64,000 nucleotides of DNA, from NCBI GenBank assembly GCA_023653785.1, contig JAMKCH010056779.1:1-64000 (forward strand). Reading direction: 5' to 3'. A program made the translations under genes and the position numbers. The notes beneath the pieces were generated by a model. That model did not search any database. It was not told where the DNA came from and saw only the letters and a program-made list of their open reading frames with translations. The DNA is from Ophioderma brevispina. Taxonomy: Eukaryota; Echinodermata; Ophiuroidea; Amphilepidida; Ophiodermatidae. Below are positions 22,801-35,744 of this stretch, piece by piece. Numbering within the stretch: position 1 is the first letter of the stretch; each line of letters opens with the position of its first letter.

Positions 22801-24164
22801 TCCTGTGTAAGACACATACAATTCTACGCAAACATCCAAAAGCTCATTATTATTAGCTGCATCCACAACGCGAACAGGCTAAACCCATGGCAATCGAGGA
22901 AAACTATCACATCATGCTGTCCTGCAGGGAAAAGAGGAACTCTCAAACAATAGGGCATATACCTTAGAATTGGTCCACCTTTTGGATTCTTAAAGCATTA
23001 ATAGTGTGGCAGCTAGAACTACGCTGGTGTTCTTGATTTTTAACATAGTTGTTTGAGAGGGACTGGGCCCATAGCGCAAATATGACAGCTATGTGTTTTT
23101 CAAGAATTCCACCTTTTTAACAGATATTCAATTTGGACCACTTAAATTCGTTCCAGTGCAGATTTGGCTACCAACGTGGGAGTCATTACTAATTGGGGCC
23201 TAAAAGTATTCATGAAACGTAATATAAATAACTAAGCTACATGCAATCGATATATGATAGAATGGGAGTTTAGTACAGTTCTTACCAGAAGGTCCCTTTA
23301 TTAGTAGTCCTTATTCAGCCCAATAACCATTAAATGGAACTTTTCTCTATCAGCGCAATTAACTTATTTGTTTTTTTCCTCCATATATGCTAATACCCAT
23401 ATTTAGACAAAATGCACTTGATAATACATTACATACATGACTACGAATTATCAATGACCAAGAGGTTTATAGCTAGAGAGGCAAAACGTTACGTCATCTT
23501 TAGAAATTCCTCGTCTCGCATTTTTTTGCGACCACAGAAAACATAGTCGTACCAACAATAGAAGCAATGGCTGCCTCCGCTTCTTCCACAACTGTGGGTG
23601 CCGCTTTGCATATGATACACTAATCGGTAGTGATATACAAATTCATTTATGTGTTAGAGGTGGCCAGGTGTATAATAGTGCACCTGATCATTGTGCTCAG
23701 ATTACTCACGTCGCTTAGGTGCGTTAGGCGCGCTTAGGTGAAAAGATGTATTCACTGACGTGTCATTTCATTCCGTTGTGTGGCCATGGGTAGGACAACA
23801 TTTACCACCCAATAGCACCCAACATCCACAACTGATATTTTTGCCGATTTGTTTGTATCGAATTGCACATTATGTGTGGTTATACAAGCACCCAAACTAA
23901 GAATTTTTTCCGTGCAATATTCAAACTGTCAGCGCCCAGCACGGACGACTGTTTTGAATGGGGTTTCACCCCCTTGGTAAATGACCATCTTCAAATGGAT
24001 CTTTGGTGCTCCTGTCGTGCATTTAGCCTGCATGTTCCAGGGGGTCCCTCCAGGGAAGACCGAATTTTAGAACACCGAACTCTAATCATCCGGGATTTCG
24101 GAGATGCGCATTATAGACGGATTTAATACATCTTTATACAGTGTTGCCACGCGTAGTGTGGTTC
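22801..24164. other. No gene recognised
   Basis: No domain, RNA gene or clear array. A short ggtgcgttaggcgcgcttagg tract near 23,720 is locally repetitive. Confidence 0.4.
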
Positions 24165-24600
24165 CAGGCGGGGGGGGGGGGGGGTAGGACATGCAACCTA
24201 ACAGCAACAGCAGAATTCCAAACGGTTCTCAACTTCCGGGTGCTAGTCTGTTTCAAAGACTTAACGTAGGAGGGCGCTCTTACGCATACGCCGGTTACAC
24301 ACAGACTTGACTAAAGACTACCTGGTCCGAATATTCCAATCTAAATGACCGTTATTGGAAATTACACCTATTTTGGCCGCGGGGTTAATCCAATAACCCC
24401 GACGGATTTGACGTCAATATTTTGTTCTTAATTTATCATGATCTTACTAAGATCTTTTGAACAAAGCTTAAGAGATGAGTTTTTAATGTCACTGGACATA
24501 ACTGCCATAGTAAATGCCGTAGCAGTTCGCCCAAATACCGTTTGGAAATCCCCAATGCCCAAATCCGGGCAGATCGTGTCCTACCCCTCCCCCGGGTCCG
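24165..24600. mobile_element. hAT-type MITE, second copy (no nested element)
   Basis: Inverse-oriented copy of 12,709-13,691. Shared words include tgctagtctgtttcaaag, aggagggcgctcttacgc, atgaccgttattggaaatta and tttggaaatccccaatgccc. It starts with cagg followed by a 16-base G-rich run and taggac, and ends gtcctacccctcccccggg. It has an uninterrupted TTAA at 24,261. The flanking 8-bp duplication is not clear, so this copy may be older. Confidence 0.75.
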
Positions 24601-24837
24601 GTTACATGTTCGCTACATTTATGCAGTATGCGGGAACAGCATCACGTTTTGATTTTACAAAATTTATATAATATATGACTAGATATTTGAAGCCTTCGCA
24701 CTTTCGGTCAACGGCTATGTTTACTTTCAACACATGGATGGGTGAAGGTACATAGTGGAATAATGATTGATTTAAAAGATATACCAATTATTGGGGCGCA
24801 TCCTATCCTGTATTCATGCAGGATGGTGCAAGATATC

Positions 24838-25300
24838 AAACCTATGTGCATTTTGGGTGAAAAGTACCCAAATTTGGCACAGATGTAGCTCTTTCTATGC
24901 TAAATAAATTGGTCTTGGGCCAAATTAATTTTAATTCCCAAGATGGCGCCAACTTCAAAAATAGCCGCCATTGTTTTAAAAATGATATTGTTACGTGCTT
25001 CTATATGTTTATATGATCAATTGCTCGATTGATGTGTTCGTACCATTTTAGATAGAAATAACCTCCATGATTGAAAACTCCAATGGTAAATTTCCATTGT
25101 TTACATTAGTCAAAATGATTCAAAAATGTATAGAAAATCCAAACTGCAGTAAATTGTCAATGTGAAGGCGTATTTTTTGCCACTGAAAGTATCCTGTGAT
25201 TAGGCTGTATGGAAAACTCTGCATGAAAAAAATTCACAATACCTAAGATCACAACCAAATAAGCTTTGAATCCAAAAATGGCGGCTAATTTGTCACTGAA
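24838..25300 (+). repeat. Dispersed copy of part of the 30-39 kb inverted-repeat arm
   Basis: The block tgggtgaaaagtacccaaattt...ccaaattaattttaattccc...atggcgcc (about 24,855-24,955) matches about 32,130-32,220 in the left arm and its inverse near 38,580-38,680. YY1-like atggcgcc and atggcggc motifs occur here too (24,944, 25,278). Confidence 0.6.
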
Positions 25301-26839
25301 GCTACTCCTTGATTATACGAAATGAACTTTTTCTGATCTGATTCAACATCAACCTAAGAGGGAATACAAATGAAATGATCAGGTCTGTTGACCAAGATGG
25401 CCTGCAAACCTCGAATGGCCATACTCTTAAAAGTGACCCTAACGTGCTGTATGATTCCTCCCCATTTTTACTACCTGGAACGTCTAGCACCGTGATTATA
25501 CACATCCTATAATTTAAAATGATGGCCAAATTGACACCACCCAAAGCATGCGTTGACCTCTATGAAGAAGTATATTGGTAGCCGTAATAAAATTGCAGAA
25601 CAAATATTTGACAGTTTCATGAGACACAAATTCTATGATTAGATGGCAACTACATAAAAAATGTTGTGTGTTGTTATACAAGACTTATAGCAAACTATCC
25701 CAACTATATCAACCGTGTCCTTTCTTTGACAGTTTGGCACGAAGGAATAATATGTTTCGTCCAGACATGAGTTGCATTTGCGTCATTTAAATTGTCGCTC
25801 ACACTTGCCGCCGACAGTTAGAATTAATTATGATGTACATGCCATTTCAGCCTTAAAATAATGAGTAGAGGCCAGAAGCAGGCCTTTGTACGGTGCCTTG
25901 ATACAGCAAAAAGTAACATCATATATAGCTGACATGTGTAACAATACCCAAGCGGGTCTAGTATGTCTGCAGGAAAACCCACAGAGGAGGAAGGAGAATG
26001 ATAGTATCGCCCCCAACCGTACTAGGAAGGGTCCTTGCCATCGATAGAACACATCGACGTATGAAAGTGTTGCCAAGTGTTATATAGTGAAAACCGGTAC
26101 CGTTGTAGAAGCACCAATTGTCTGCTGGGGGGTCTTTCTTTTGCTTTCCTGTCTGATGACAACAACATCGAGTCCTCAATATTGAGCTCCATCAGTAGAT
26201 TTCACGATTTCAACCGCCATAGTACCCAAGGGGCTTGGCTAAAAATGAAAGCAAATAAAAGATGGAATAAGCTGTTGAAGAATTGTTAGACAGTCAACAT
26301 CTACATCTCCTTCATGACCCTTAGCTGCCGCCATCATTTTAAAGTTGTCCCTGGAAGAGACGTCTTTTACAACCCTGATAGCTATTGTTAGCAAACACAT
26401 CTCTAACCTTTGTAGCAGATGTTCTGGATTTTTTGTTCCAATTCCACTAACTCAAACGTCGACCAATCGGATTAATATCCAAGGCAACGCTGCAGTAAGA
26501 CCAAATAAAGTGCCTTTAAGCAGTGCTTTAATTATAAAAGCAATTTGAGCAAGGATTCACTGATGATCTGGATCAGAATGTGAAGAGGATTGCTCCAAAA
26601 ACCCATAACTATGACAAATTTGCCCAACAATGAACAATGGGACTGGCCGGAGATTCATACACAGAGGCGGTAGGGACGGAATGTATACGGGCCTTCCAAG
26701 GAATATGCTAAGGAATTCAAGGAGAATTCTTAACATGTTTGAATTGACATGTTGGGGGAAGCTGATCCTTTCTCAGCTGCTACAAAAAACAACTGCTAAA
26801 GGTGCTGAGGTGAGGAAGGTCAAAGGAAAGATCAGAACC
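25301..26839. other. No gene recognised
   Basis: No coding domain or repeat family that I can name. Several 60-80 codon frames on both strands look random. Confidence 0.4.
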
Positions 26840-27330
26840 TGGCAACCTTAATGAATCAACCGATATAACCCATAACAGCAGGGAAAGCTGGTCTACCATC
26901 CGAAAAGCTTAGAGGCGCATCCACAAAACCTCCACCTAGCAGCCAATTGTTACACCCAACCAAGTTCCCCACCAATGCTTTTAAATGGCAGTGAGCAGAA
27001 GCACAAGGATCAAAGTATAGACCGTAAGAGGTATATGGTGACCCTAGTTTCACTCGCCCCTTCAAAACATGGCGAACTGGAAAACGGTATTGCTAAACTT
27101 CAACCAGGAAAGCAGTAGGCCTGACAATATCTCAACTGAAACCAGCTGAAAATCTCGACCCAGTAGTAGCAAAGGAAGTGCTTCTTTAGATCTACAATTG
27201 CGCCTTATTTCACAGGTTGCCAAAGATCGGAAGGAAAGCACATGTATGGCAATCCTAAAGCCGGGAAAGACCATTCTAATCCAAGAGCTATAGACCAACA
27301 TTCACTACGCAAGTGCGTCGAAGGAGAGTT
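26840..27330 (+). pseudogene. I/Nimb-like LINE fragment (linker and start of RT)
   Basis: Weak but ordered matches to a LINE ORF2: ITHNSRESWSTIRK (about 26,867-26,910) matches the THSSRKAW box that lies between endonuclease and RT. Then IAKLQPGKAVGPDNIS (about 27,090-27,140) and MAILKPGKDHSNPRA (about 27,245-27,290) match RT fingers. Frameshifts separate them. It stops near 27,330, where a second, separate LINE of the same general type begins. Confidence 0.65.
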
Positions 27331-27379
27331 GCTCCAAAGCTTTGGAGAACTCCTCCCAAAACCACACACACCTTTGTGC

Positions 27380-29660
27380 AAATCCGTTCAAGACACGGGT
27401 GTGTGTTTTCCATCTACCAACCGTGGAAGGCCCAAGCGTCAGCTTTTAAAGTTTCAGAACCAGTGCAAGAACCTGGTGGCTTCAGGAATGCCCAACCTCA
27501 CGACAACCAACCTCCTCAACTGGAACAAGTCTTACACAGCCTGTACCAAACTCTTAGTAATATAGCAAAGAAGCCCATCCCACGTGGCTGCCGTCGCGGT
27601 TATATCCCATCTGGGGGATGAGGAATGTGACAATCTTTACAATGATTTCATTGAATTCTGAAACCTGGGGAAGAAAGATTCATCCAAGATTCAAGATCTG
27701 GACAAACGCTTTGGACAGGAAACGTCGTGATCGCTGGGAGGAGACGGTCCAAGAATCGACTTCACCCACTCCAGCAGGAAGGCATGGAAAAGACTATATA
27801 AACGCCTCAACCGGCAGAACCAGACAGAATTTCCAACATCGAAATGTCCAGTGGACAAGGCACAACCCACTCTGTCAAAAAAGAGATCACCAAACTTCGT
27901 CGAGCCCCGGCGTGGCGGGTCATTTCAACATCCTTCTCACAAAATGAGCTTACCTCTGCTATCAGCCAGTGGAAAGGCCCCGGGCCCTGATAACATTACC
28001 AGCAAGTTCCTGATGCAATGAGGCCCACGATGTCTAGATTGGCTCCAGGAGTTCTACACATGTTGCCTTACCAACCAGCCCTTACCCAAGATTCTGGAGG
28101 AGAGCTACTATCATAGCACTCCCCAACACCAAACAAGCCGGTCGACAACCCTAAGAACTGAACCGCCAATATCTCTACTTTGGTGTCCTCCGTCAAACTC
28201 CTTGAGAGGAGATCCTGGCCCGGCTGGAGGCCCGTCGTCGATGCATCCAACTGCCTGACGAGCAAGCAGGATTTCGCCTGGCCGGAGCACTGTCCAGCAG
28301 ATCGTAAAACTCACAAATGATATTGAGGAATCTTTGAAAAGCGCCGTAAAGCAGGCGTCATCATGATGGACCTTACTGCAGCGTTCGACACCGTGTGGCA
28401 CCAGGGCCTGACACTCACGTTTCTCAGGACCATCCCGGAGTCGTCACCTTTACAATTCATATGTAAAATGCTTGCAAACCGTAACTTTATTCTCAAAACG
28501 TACAGATGATGGGTAGAGTAGTCGTTCGCGTCGGCCGAGTAACGGAGTAGCCACAACGATCTTTGAACTGGCTCCTATGCTGTTCAACTTGTATATCACG
28601 ATTTACCTCAACAACATCTCGACAAATATGGCTACGACAGGCGCCGATCTTGCCCTCCGCCACTCGGACAGCAACTGGACGAAGTAGAAAGCCCTTACTA
28701 CAGACATGGTGCTACTTGCAGCATATCTCAAGACTGGACGACTGAAGCTGGTCGAAGCCAAGACCACCGCTACATGCCTTCCACCTCAACACCAAGAGGC
28801 TCATCGACTTCAAATCACCTCAATGGAGCGCTGTCTCTGCCAATACAATCCAACACCTACACCAACCTACTTGGGAGCTGCACTTGACCGGCACTTACTT
28901 ACGCGTGGCAGCACCTCAAGTCCGTTTGCGCCAAGGTATCTTCGAGGAATAACCACTGTGGCGACTTGCTGGATCTTCATGGGGTTCCAGCCCACGACCC
29001 TACGGCACCAGCTGCCTTGGGCTCTGGTCTACAGCACTGCTGAATATGCCCGAGCCGCCCATCATTGTGCAACAGCTCTCACACAAGAAGCTGGACACAG
29101 AACTCAACGAGACTTTGAGCACCATCACATGCTGCCTCCGTCCTACTCCATCTGAATCCTCCAGTGTCTTTTCAGGCATTGGCAACTCTGTATATTTCGA
29201 GAAGCCAGAAGCACCACACGCTAACTATTGAATACGGCCCTGTTGGACAACAAGCCCCTGCTTCATAACACTGTCAAAGATCACAAACCAAGTCTCTAGA
29301 CGATACGGCGTCTCCCTCGCCGACCTTTCTGCCGACACGCTGGCTAAACTCTCCAGCTCCCCTTAAACATCTTACAGACATGATTTGGCCTGGCAGATAC
29401 CCCAATACCAGATCAACTCTGCTATTACAACCTAAGTACAGAACTACCACCGGCATTCAATCTCCCACGCAATGAACGGGCACCCTTAAACCGGATTCCG
29501 CACAGAGTCGGTCGCTTCAATAGCAGTATGCACCGATGGAGCTGCGACCATCGCCAGACTGCAGGTGGTTCTCCATCACAGACTGCGATCACATTCTCAT
29601 GAGTGCCCTAACCTTTCGTCCACCGGTTGACACAGATTTCTTCAAACCCCAACCAATCAA
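27380..29660 (+). pseudogene. I/Nimb-like LINE ORF2 remnant
   Basis: A long frameshifted ORF2. Landmarks in order: PRGCRRGYIP (about 27,578-27,608), ALDRKRRDRWEETVQ (27,706-27,752), SGKAPGPDNITSKFLM (about 27,970-28,017), QQIVKLTNDIEESL (about 28,292-28,335), a TAAFDTVWH-like palm box near 28,376-28,398, LAPMLFNLYI (about 28,570), YLGAALDRHL (about 28,870-28,898), and CCLRPTPSESSSVFSGI (about 29,128-29,178), the counterpart of the conserved GCLRPTP..NL..LAGI box. NRIPHRVGRFNSSMHRW (about 29,490-29,542) marks the C-terminal domain. GC content is higher than nearby, as is usual for LINE coding sequence in AT-rich DNA. The YADD box is not recognisable and there are many stops, so it is inactive. 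Confidence 0.85.
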
Positions 29661-30150
29661 ACAGTGAGCTGGCTCCTCCCGCTTACAACATATTTAGCTG
29701 CTGCCTCATACCAAGAAGAAGACAGAAGCTTAAAGTTATCTGGTCTGGAACACTCTTGGAACACTGTGATAATCCTGTCTAACTAGGATTACTCATGGTC
29801 CGCACTCTCGATCCCCACATCCAAGAAGACAAAGAGTAAAGTAACGCACAAGCTCTAGGTTTTGTGAAAATTTACATTGTGAACGTTATTACTATGAAAT
29901 GTATAACTTGCATATTCCTAGGTCTTATGATCATGGATTCATTGCGGCTCGTTTGCCTCTCAACACCATTTTAGTTAAAATATCATATGTTATACATCAA
30001 TTTTAAAACAAAGAAATCAAAAAACCCAACCCGAAACCAAGTGCAAATCCCTGATGCCTACCCTTGCATTAGGCTTACGCGTGTAGGCCTCTGTATAACC
30101 ACGTACTTAACCCTCTCTGCCATGACATCACATGTTCTCAGCATATCACG
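29661..30150. other. LINE 3' flank and unique sequence
   Basis: Probably the last decayed part of the preceding LINE plus spacer. The string ctctgccatgacatcacatg and the ttctcagca after it (30,115-30,145) recur in altered form at 34,800-34,830, inside the palindrome centre. Confidence 0.4.
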
Positions 30151-30906
30151 TTAAATATTATAATACCCTCTCTCCTCCATGGTTCCCACTTGGAATTGGG
30201 CACATGAATCATTAAAGCATCCCGTCCTCTAAAAGGGACGTTAAACGCGTCCGTTCCCGTCCGTAACCGATAGCCACAACTGTACAATTATGTACATCAA
30301 CAGCCCGTGTCCATAATAAGAGTAGTGTAAAAACCCCTGACGCTTCCAGTCCGCCTCCAGCTCAAAAAGCGAGTTGGTCATGAGCATCCGTATCATAGGC
30401 ACACGCGGCCCAGAACAGCTTACTCAGTTGAATAAATTCCTGACATCACCACAAGCCATCATACACTGAATTTTGGATGCCGCTAAGAAAAAAAAGAACA
30501 GGTAAATGAGAAAAATAGTAGCTCTTTCTTCAGATACCGAAATGGTTGCTCACTCGCTGTAGACATATCGCAGAACTTTGCTGTTGTTTAAAATGAATAT
30601 AACCAATGTGCGGTTCCAAAACTTTGACCTCCTCAAAAGCTTCAATTACCAAGTAAAGCCTAAAGTTTGGCACCGCCCAACTCATGGTCAGAGCAGGAAC
30701 TGGCCGGAGAAGGATATCACCGGCTGCCCCCAAATGAAAAGGGGCAAGCGGGTAATTAGGCCAGTTAGGCCAGGAGTGGAATATATATTTTGAAGAGTGG
30801 AGATAAGGTTTATACAGGGGTTCAAGGTCACAGTGGGGAATAAAGTTCAGTTAAATCCCTTCGTTATAAAAAATGGTGTCAAATTGTTTCGTCTAATGGT
30901 ACAGGA

Positions 30907-31815
30907 TAGGCAAGAATTTTAGTTTTAATGTGGAAATTTCTGGGAACAAGCTGAAAATGTCAGGATTGGTGCAAAATGGTGTCCTAGAATAACATACTAC
31001 AAGTCCCCTAAAATCCTCGTTGGTGCTTTTTCAGAAATAAGAGGGGCAAAGTTTTGTACAGGGGTAAATTACAAAATTTTAGAATTGTCCTTAAAGTTTC
31101 CAACCTTTTTGTCAAGTCCCAAGACATCACAGGTATAGTTTGGCCTATCTACACCCTGTAGTTTGAAGGTTTCTACAGACCTAAATCAGTCAAGGTCATC
31201 CTGGGGGTACTATTTCAACATGATCCAATTTCATTGAAACCAGATTCAAATTGCTTTTAAGTCATATTAAAACAGAAAATTTTCATTAAAATCACCACTA
31301 CATGGATTCACTATTGACATATAAGAGCGAAAGCAGTGACCCCCATAGAGGCTGTAGAACCCCATCACAGTTGGCCCTGTAATTTTGCAGTAATTACCAA
31401 CACCTGTTTAAATATTCATTTGGTGTTCATGTACAACTAATGAAGAATTTGACACAAATCTTTCAGCAAGATCCGACCATATCTGAAATTACCCCATGAT
31501 GAACCTTGAGTCATTTTTTTTACCATATAGTATTAAACTTTTTAACAGGCCATAGATAGGGCAACTATACCTTTTTTAATCTTGGGACATGACAAAAATG
31601 TTGGAACCCATTTAAGTGACATGAAATATTCGTAATTTATACCCCTGTACAAACTTTGCCCCCTTATTTCTGAAAATGCACAAAGAGGAATTTGGGGACT
31701 TTGTAGTATATTATTCTAGACACATTCTTTCTGCCCCAATTCTGCAATTTATAGCTTGTTCCCAGAAATTTCCAACCTTTCCATTTTTATTTTTATATTA
31801 AATACTCTTGGCCTA
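30907..31815. mobile_element. 909-bp foldback MITE, absent from the sister arm
   Basis: The ends read taggcaag and, inverted, taggccaag. Long subterminal inversions continue inward, for example aatttctgggaacaagct near 30,945 against its inverse near 31,755, and cccctgtacaaactttgcc near 31,645 against its inverse near 31,050. A 3-bp duplication gga flanks it (30,904-30,906 and 31,816-31,818). The right arm reads straight across at 38,961-38,970 (ctcctgtacc), so the insertion post-dates the arm duplication. It has no coding frame. The superfamily is unknown; 3-bp duplications occur in Harbinger and CACTA groups. Confidence 0.85.
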
Positions 31816-33668
31816 GGAGCTGAACATATACTTTTAGCAACCCTCTATGATATTTCGGTTTGCCTAATTGCACAAATGCAAAAAGTGACTGGGGAATAGG
31901 GTCATGGGGCGGTCACCTAGTCATAGCTCGTGTAATTTCTTATATAGACGATCAACAAAGAATATATTGAATCTAGTGTGGGAATTGACCATTTACAACC
32001 GCTTCGATTAAAATCGTACCATTCTGTTAAATTTTTAACCCCAGATGACCTTAACCGCCATGTGCCTATTGGTACTGCAACTATAACTTTTTAAACTTCG
32101 CAGCATTTGGAACTATTGTGGGCAGTTTGGGTGAAAAGTATAAAATTGGCCAAGCTATGGTATGCCTTAACAAATCTGGTCTAGGAGCCAAATTAATTTC
32201 CTTCCAATTTGGCGCCAGTCTAACAAGCAATGCTTAATTCGCAAAATATGTGATTTTAAACTGTATTATATGGTCAGATAAGACTTGATTCACTTGTAAT
32301 CAATATTTATATTATTTCACCCAATATATTAGTTTAATGCAAAATGGGCGGTCACACATTGGAACCTAAATTAAAGATGCTGCCGCGAACAGTAAAAGCT
32401 TCTTTTTTGTAGTTAACCGTGCAAACCATGTTTTACTGATTTTATAAATAAACTTTCAGCCCTCAACGTATCCAAACTTATATTTGGTTGTAAAAGCCAA
32501 TGTACATGATATTCAAAATGGCTGCCATATTCAAAGTGGCTGCAAATTAAAAATAACAGCATTGTCATTTGATATGTTCCCCAGGTACTATTGATTTTTT
32601 GTGTCATGTAAAACTGATAATATTAATCAACATTATAAAAACATTAGGGTCTTTGGTATGGTTAAACCTAAACATTAGTGTCTATGTGGTTATTTCACAT
32701 AAAACAAGCTGGGCGTCTGTTCAAAATGGCTGCCACTATCAGATAATAACATGCCTTAAATGTACTACTGATTTTCTTCGTCAGTTGCACCTTACAGGTT
32801 GTATTGCCATTTGCCAGGTAACGTTTAGTGATGTATTGTGCGTTAATGGGCTAATTTCTAAGAATGTTGTCTATTAATATTTAATACCGAGTGCTTAATC
32901 ATGATTACAAGGACCAAAATAACAGAAATGCTCATGTCAGGCATGACTGTTAAAAAAGTACACAAGTATTTTTGGATTATTTCAGTCATTCATTTACTCA
33001 GTCATTCTTCATATTGTGCTCTTTCGATAACTTGTAGAACCTCCATTCCACATTGCATGCACGCATCCTCATAGTTTAAGACGTTAACTAGCAGCAGCTG
33101 TAGCATTAGTGGGTGTGTTGTAATGATCACGATACTAACAATTTAGAAAACTATCTATCTCCCTGTACACATGAAGAAGATAATAGCGGGCTTCTAACTT
33201 ATGCAGCCGCGTTGCTGCTCAAGGATACCAGAGGGTTACGCTGTGACCGTGTAACCCGGACTTGTTGGGATGTAGCCGGCAGCCAGTCCAACCTCACTGA
33301 ACTCCGGATAGCATTTGGTACTGGAAAGATATACAGCACATATAATATATCTGTACAGATACTAGGACCAGAGAAAGTGTTGGTCTCTGATGACTGATCT
33401 TTATTTTGCCACCAAAGGAAAGACAAACAGCATGGGAAGCAAGCTAACTTTCCCTGATGTGTAAAAGCTTTTGCAACCTTTGGAAGAACTCATCCTTCCG
33501 CCGATACCTGTTGAAAGAACTAATTGAAAGAATGGAAAGATTTGTTTTTCCTCCTGTAGGCCCTACAGAACAAACTCCTGTGAGAGTGCTGATGATGTCG
33601 TATAGATGTTGTTTATGTCAATAGAGAGATCCATCGAGTTCATTCCACCTACCTCAGATGCACTACAA

Positions 33669-33693
33669 CAGGCTGTCCCAAAAAAATGTTAAC
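33669..33693 (+). repeat. caggctgtccc terminus, copy 1 of 4
   Basis: The word caggctgtcccaaaaaaatg followed by ttaac recurs at 35,428-35,450 (+), 36,491-36,515 (-) and 37,641-37,664 (-). It resembles mariner-type transposon ends, which often begin with a ggttgtccc-like word. It may mark an older element inside the arms. No transposase is identified between the copies. Confidence 0.5.
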
Positions 33694-33700
33694 ACTCGGG

Positions 33701-33724
33701 AAAAAAAAAAAAAAAAAAAAAAAA
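33701..33724. other. Run of 24 A at a break in the left arm
   Basis: The sister arm reads tcgggacacaggtatttt across this position. Here tcggg is followed by 24 A and then ccccacaggtatttt. A 20-base filled gap plus four bases of ragged contig end would explain it. Confidence 0.5.
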
Positions 33725-34458
33725 CCCCACAGGTATTTTGACAAACTAAAGTATGCATGGGTCTTTGTTTTTATGCGCTTAAAGCCAAATAATAAGCTTT
33801 TATTTGCCGTTATTTTTCAATGTCAATGCGATATTTAAACAAAAGGATATGCTTCGTCAAAAGAAGAGTACAAATTCGGATATGGTCCATTGGGGGCATT
33901 GGGTTCATTTGTAAGATTGCGGGAAGTATGTTTTGTGACATAAACTCAAAATTTGGTTATTGATTGAGTTATTGATTGGCTAGGAACATACTGAAGATTT
34001 GACAATTCCTCTGAAATTCAATATTGTCAATAAGTGTGACACTGGTCTTTATGATGAGCAATCTTTGCATTTTTTCAAAAAAAATAATCAGAGAGGTCGG
34101 TTCACTTTCATAGCAGACTCAAAATCGCCTTCGCTCAAAATTACACAGAATGGTAAAACCGAACCAAACAATTAACCAACAATCAGAACAGACACTTCCT
34201 TGCTGCTCCCAAGAAAATCTGTGATTCTGGTAACACAGAATAACATCAAAACACCAAACAAACAAAAAGAAGTAGAAACCCTCTGATAAAAGCCTACATG
34301 GACTAATTAGGCAGGGGCAGAATTGGAAATAAAGACAAACCATTAGCATGCCAAATCAGACACATACCGTAACAGAATGATAATACACAAGGCCTACATT
34401 TCTCTTTGTTTCTGAGCATATCCACCACTTGCCTACACATTGATGTGTTTAATTAAGG

Positions 34459-35744
34459 GTATTATATATATTTGTATGGAGTACGTTTTGATCTTTAGGC
34501 AATCCTACAAGTTCCTTGATACACTCACATCAAGACTGAATACAACTATTCTATTTTGTGAATGCAAATGTACAATTAATGGATTTTATTCGTCCTCACG
34601 CGTCTTGGTCACTACTCTGCTCAGGGAAGTGCGACGCCGCATCGTTATAGGTCTTGGTTATACATGCAGCCCACCATGCACCACAATGATGTGTATATAC
34701 CATGATGTACCGATTCGGCGGTGAAATGTTGTAAGGGCTCAGGGCCAAGGACTTGGGAAGAAGGACCACCCATAATATTTGCCGTTTGCCAGTCCTACCC
34801 TCTGCCATGCATCACATGTTCTCAGCAATTATCACGCAGGACTTTGCCTGATATTCCTCAATGATATTTGATCGGGATGTTTTTTAGTTTAATGTTTGTC
34901 AGATGAGTTTGCCTGAGCGTGTGAGAGTAGAGTTTGGGCGACTGTGACCATCGTACCTACTCACCCAAATTCCGGTAGGGGGAAACTAGGTTGGTCCCAT
35001 TGGGTCGGTTGGACTTTTCTAATTTGGGTAGGTACGCATACAGAATTATTGGCCAGCTTAACCCCTTACTCTAAAGTAGTCACGCAATAACATCTTGAAC
35101 AACTCACCTGGCACAAATGGGGTGCTCGCCCACGTACCCTGAGATCAACGGCACTTTTCATTTGCTCTTATGTGCAGAGTAATGCGGAGAAAGATCAACC
35201 CATCCAAGAAGCTTGACCAGCGTTAAATGTCTCCTGCCGGCTTATCACAGGATTTCTTCGCCAACTCAAACTGGACACTTATCCATCGAGAAGGAATTGC
35301 CTCCTTCAACATTCTTCCATAGTGTAGCGGAGCATGCAAGATCAGCTGTATTGTTAGCTCTGGAACCGCAGCAATGCCGGCCCACCAATGCCCTACCTGA
35401 TATGCTGCTCTGTTAGAGTGTTGATATCAGGCTGCCCCAAAAATGTTAACACTCGAGACAAAGGCTTTGATACCAAGAAAAGTACACATGGGTCGTTGTT
35501 TGGTATTTTTTTCAGCCAATAAAATAAGCTTTAATTTTGCCATTTATTTTATTCCACTCATTACTTAGAACAAAAGAATGCTTAATCAATTCTGAGAGAC
35601 AAAGGTCCCAGCTTGGTCCGATTTCTGGCCTTTTTAGCACTGAATGCATGACGCAGCATAAACACTTGACTTCGTGCACATCTTTCTTGCCATCCCTTAA
35701 AAGAAGCAAATAGATCTGCCTGTGTTTTCCTAGAAAAAAGACTT
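34459..35744. other. Centre of the inverted repeat
   Basis: About 1.3 kb of non-palindromic sequence. It contains a small hairpin (gtacctactcacccaaatt near 34,953 and its approximate inverse near 35,020), a third copy of the caggctgtccc terminus at 35,428, and an I/Nimb-like LINE fragment at 35,085-35,420. The sequence after 35,428 is a diverged direct copy of the left arm from 33,669 on. The frame at 35,512-35,841 (-) shows no domain I recognise. Confidence 0.55.
35085..35420 (+). pseudogene. I/Nimb-like LINE C-terminal fragment
   Basis: The frame SCRLITGFLR (about 35,227-35,256) matches SCRLITGCLRPTPTENL encoded on the minus strand at about 41,290-41,345. The upstream stretch near 35,110-35,210 resembles the preceding conserved WGA...LRT...AEY segment but is frameshifted. 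RT is absent. Confidence 0.65.

Larger units (their letters stand above)
30151..34458 (+). repeat. Left arm of a ~9.55-kb inverted repeat
   Basis: Reverse complement of 35,745-39,704 along most of its length, at roughly 90% identity where I compared (for example 33,290-33,410 against 36,776-36,900). The outermost bases are ttaaatattataatacc, and homology stops exactly at TTAA. The arm has several caaaatggctgccat motifs. It contains a 909-bp foldback insertion (30,907-31,815) missing from the right arm. No protein domain is recognised in the arm. Confidence 0.9.

Noticed and set aside
22470..22856. 128-codon frame as a protein gene
   Set aside because: Its composition follows the TGCCAA/TTGGCA word repeat, and part of the opposite strand is open as well.
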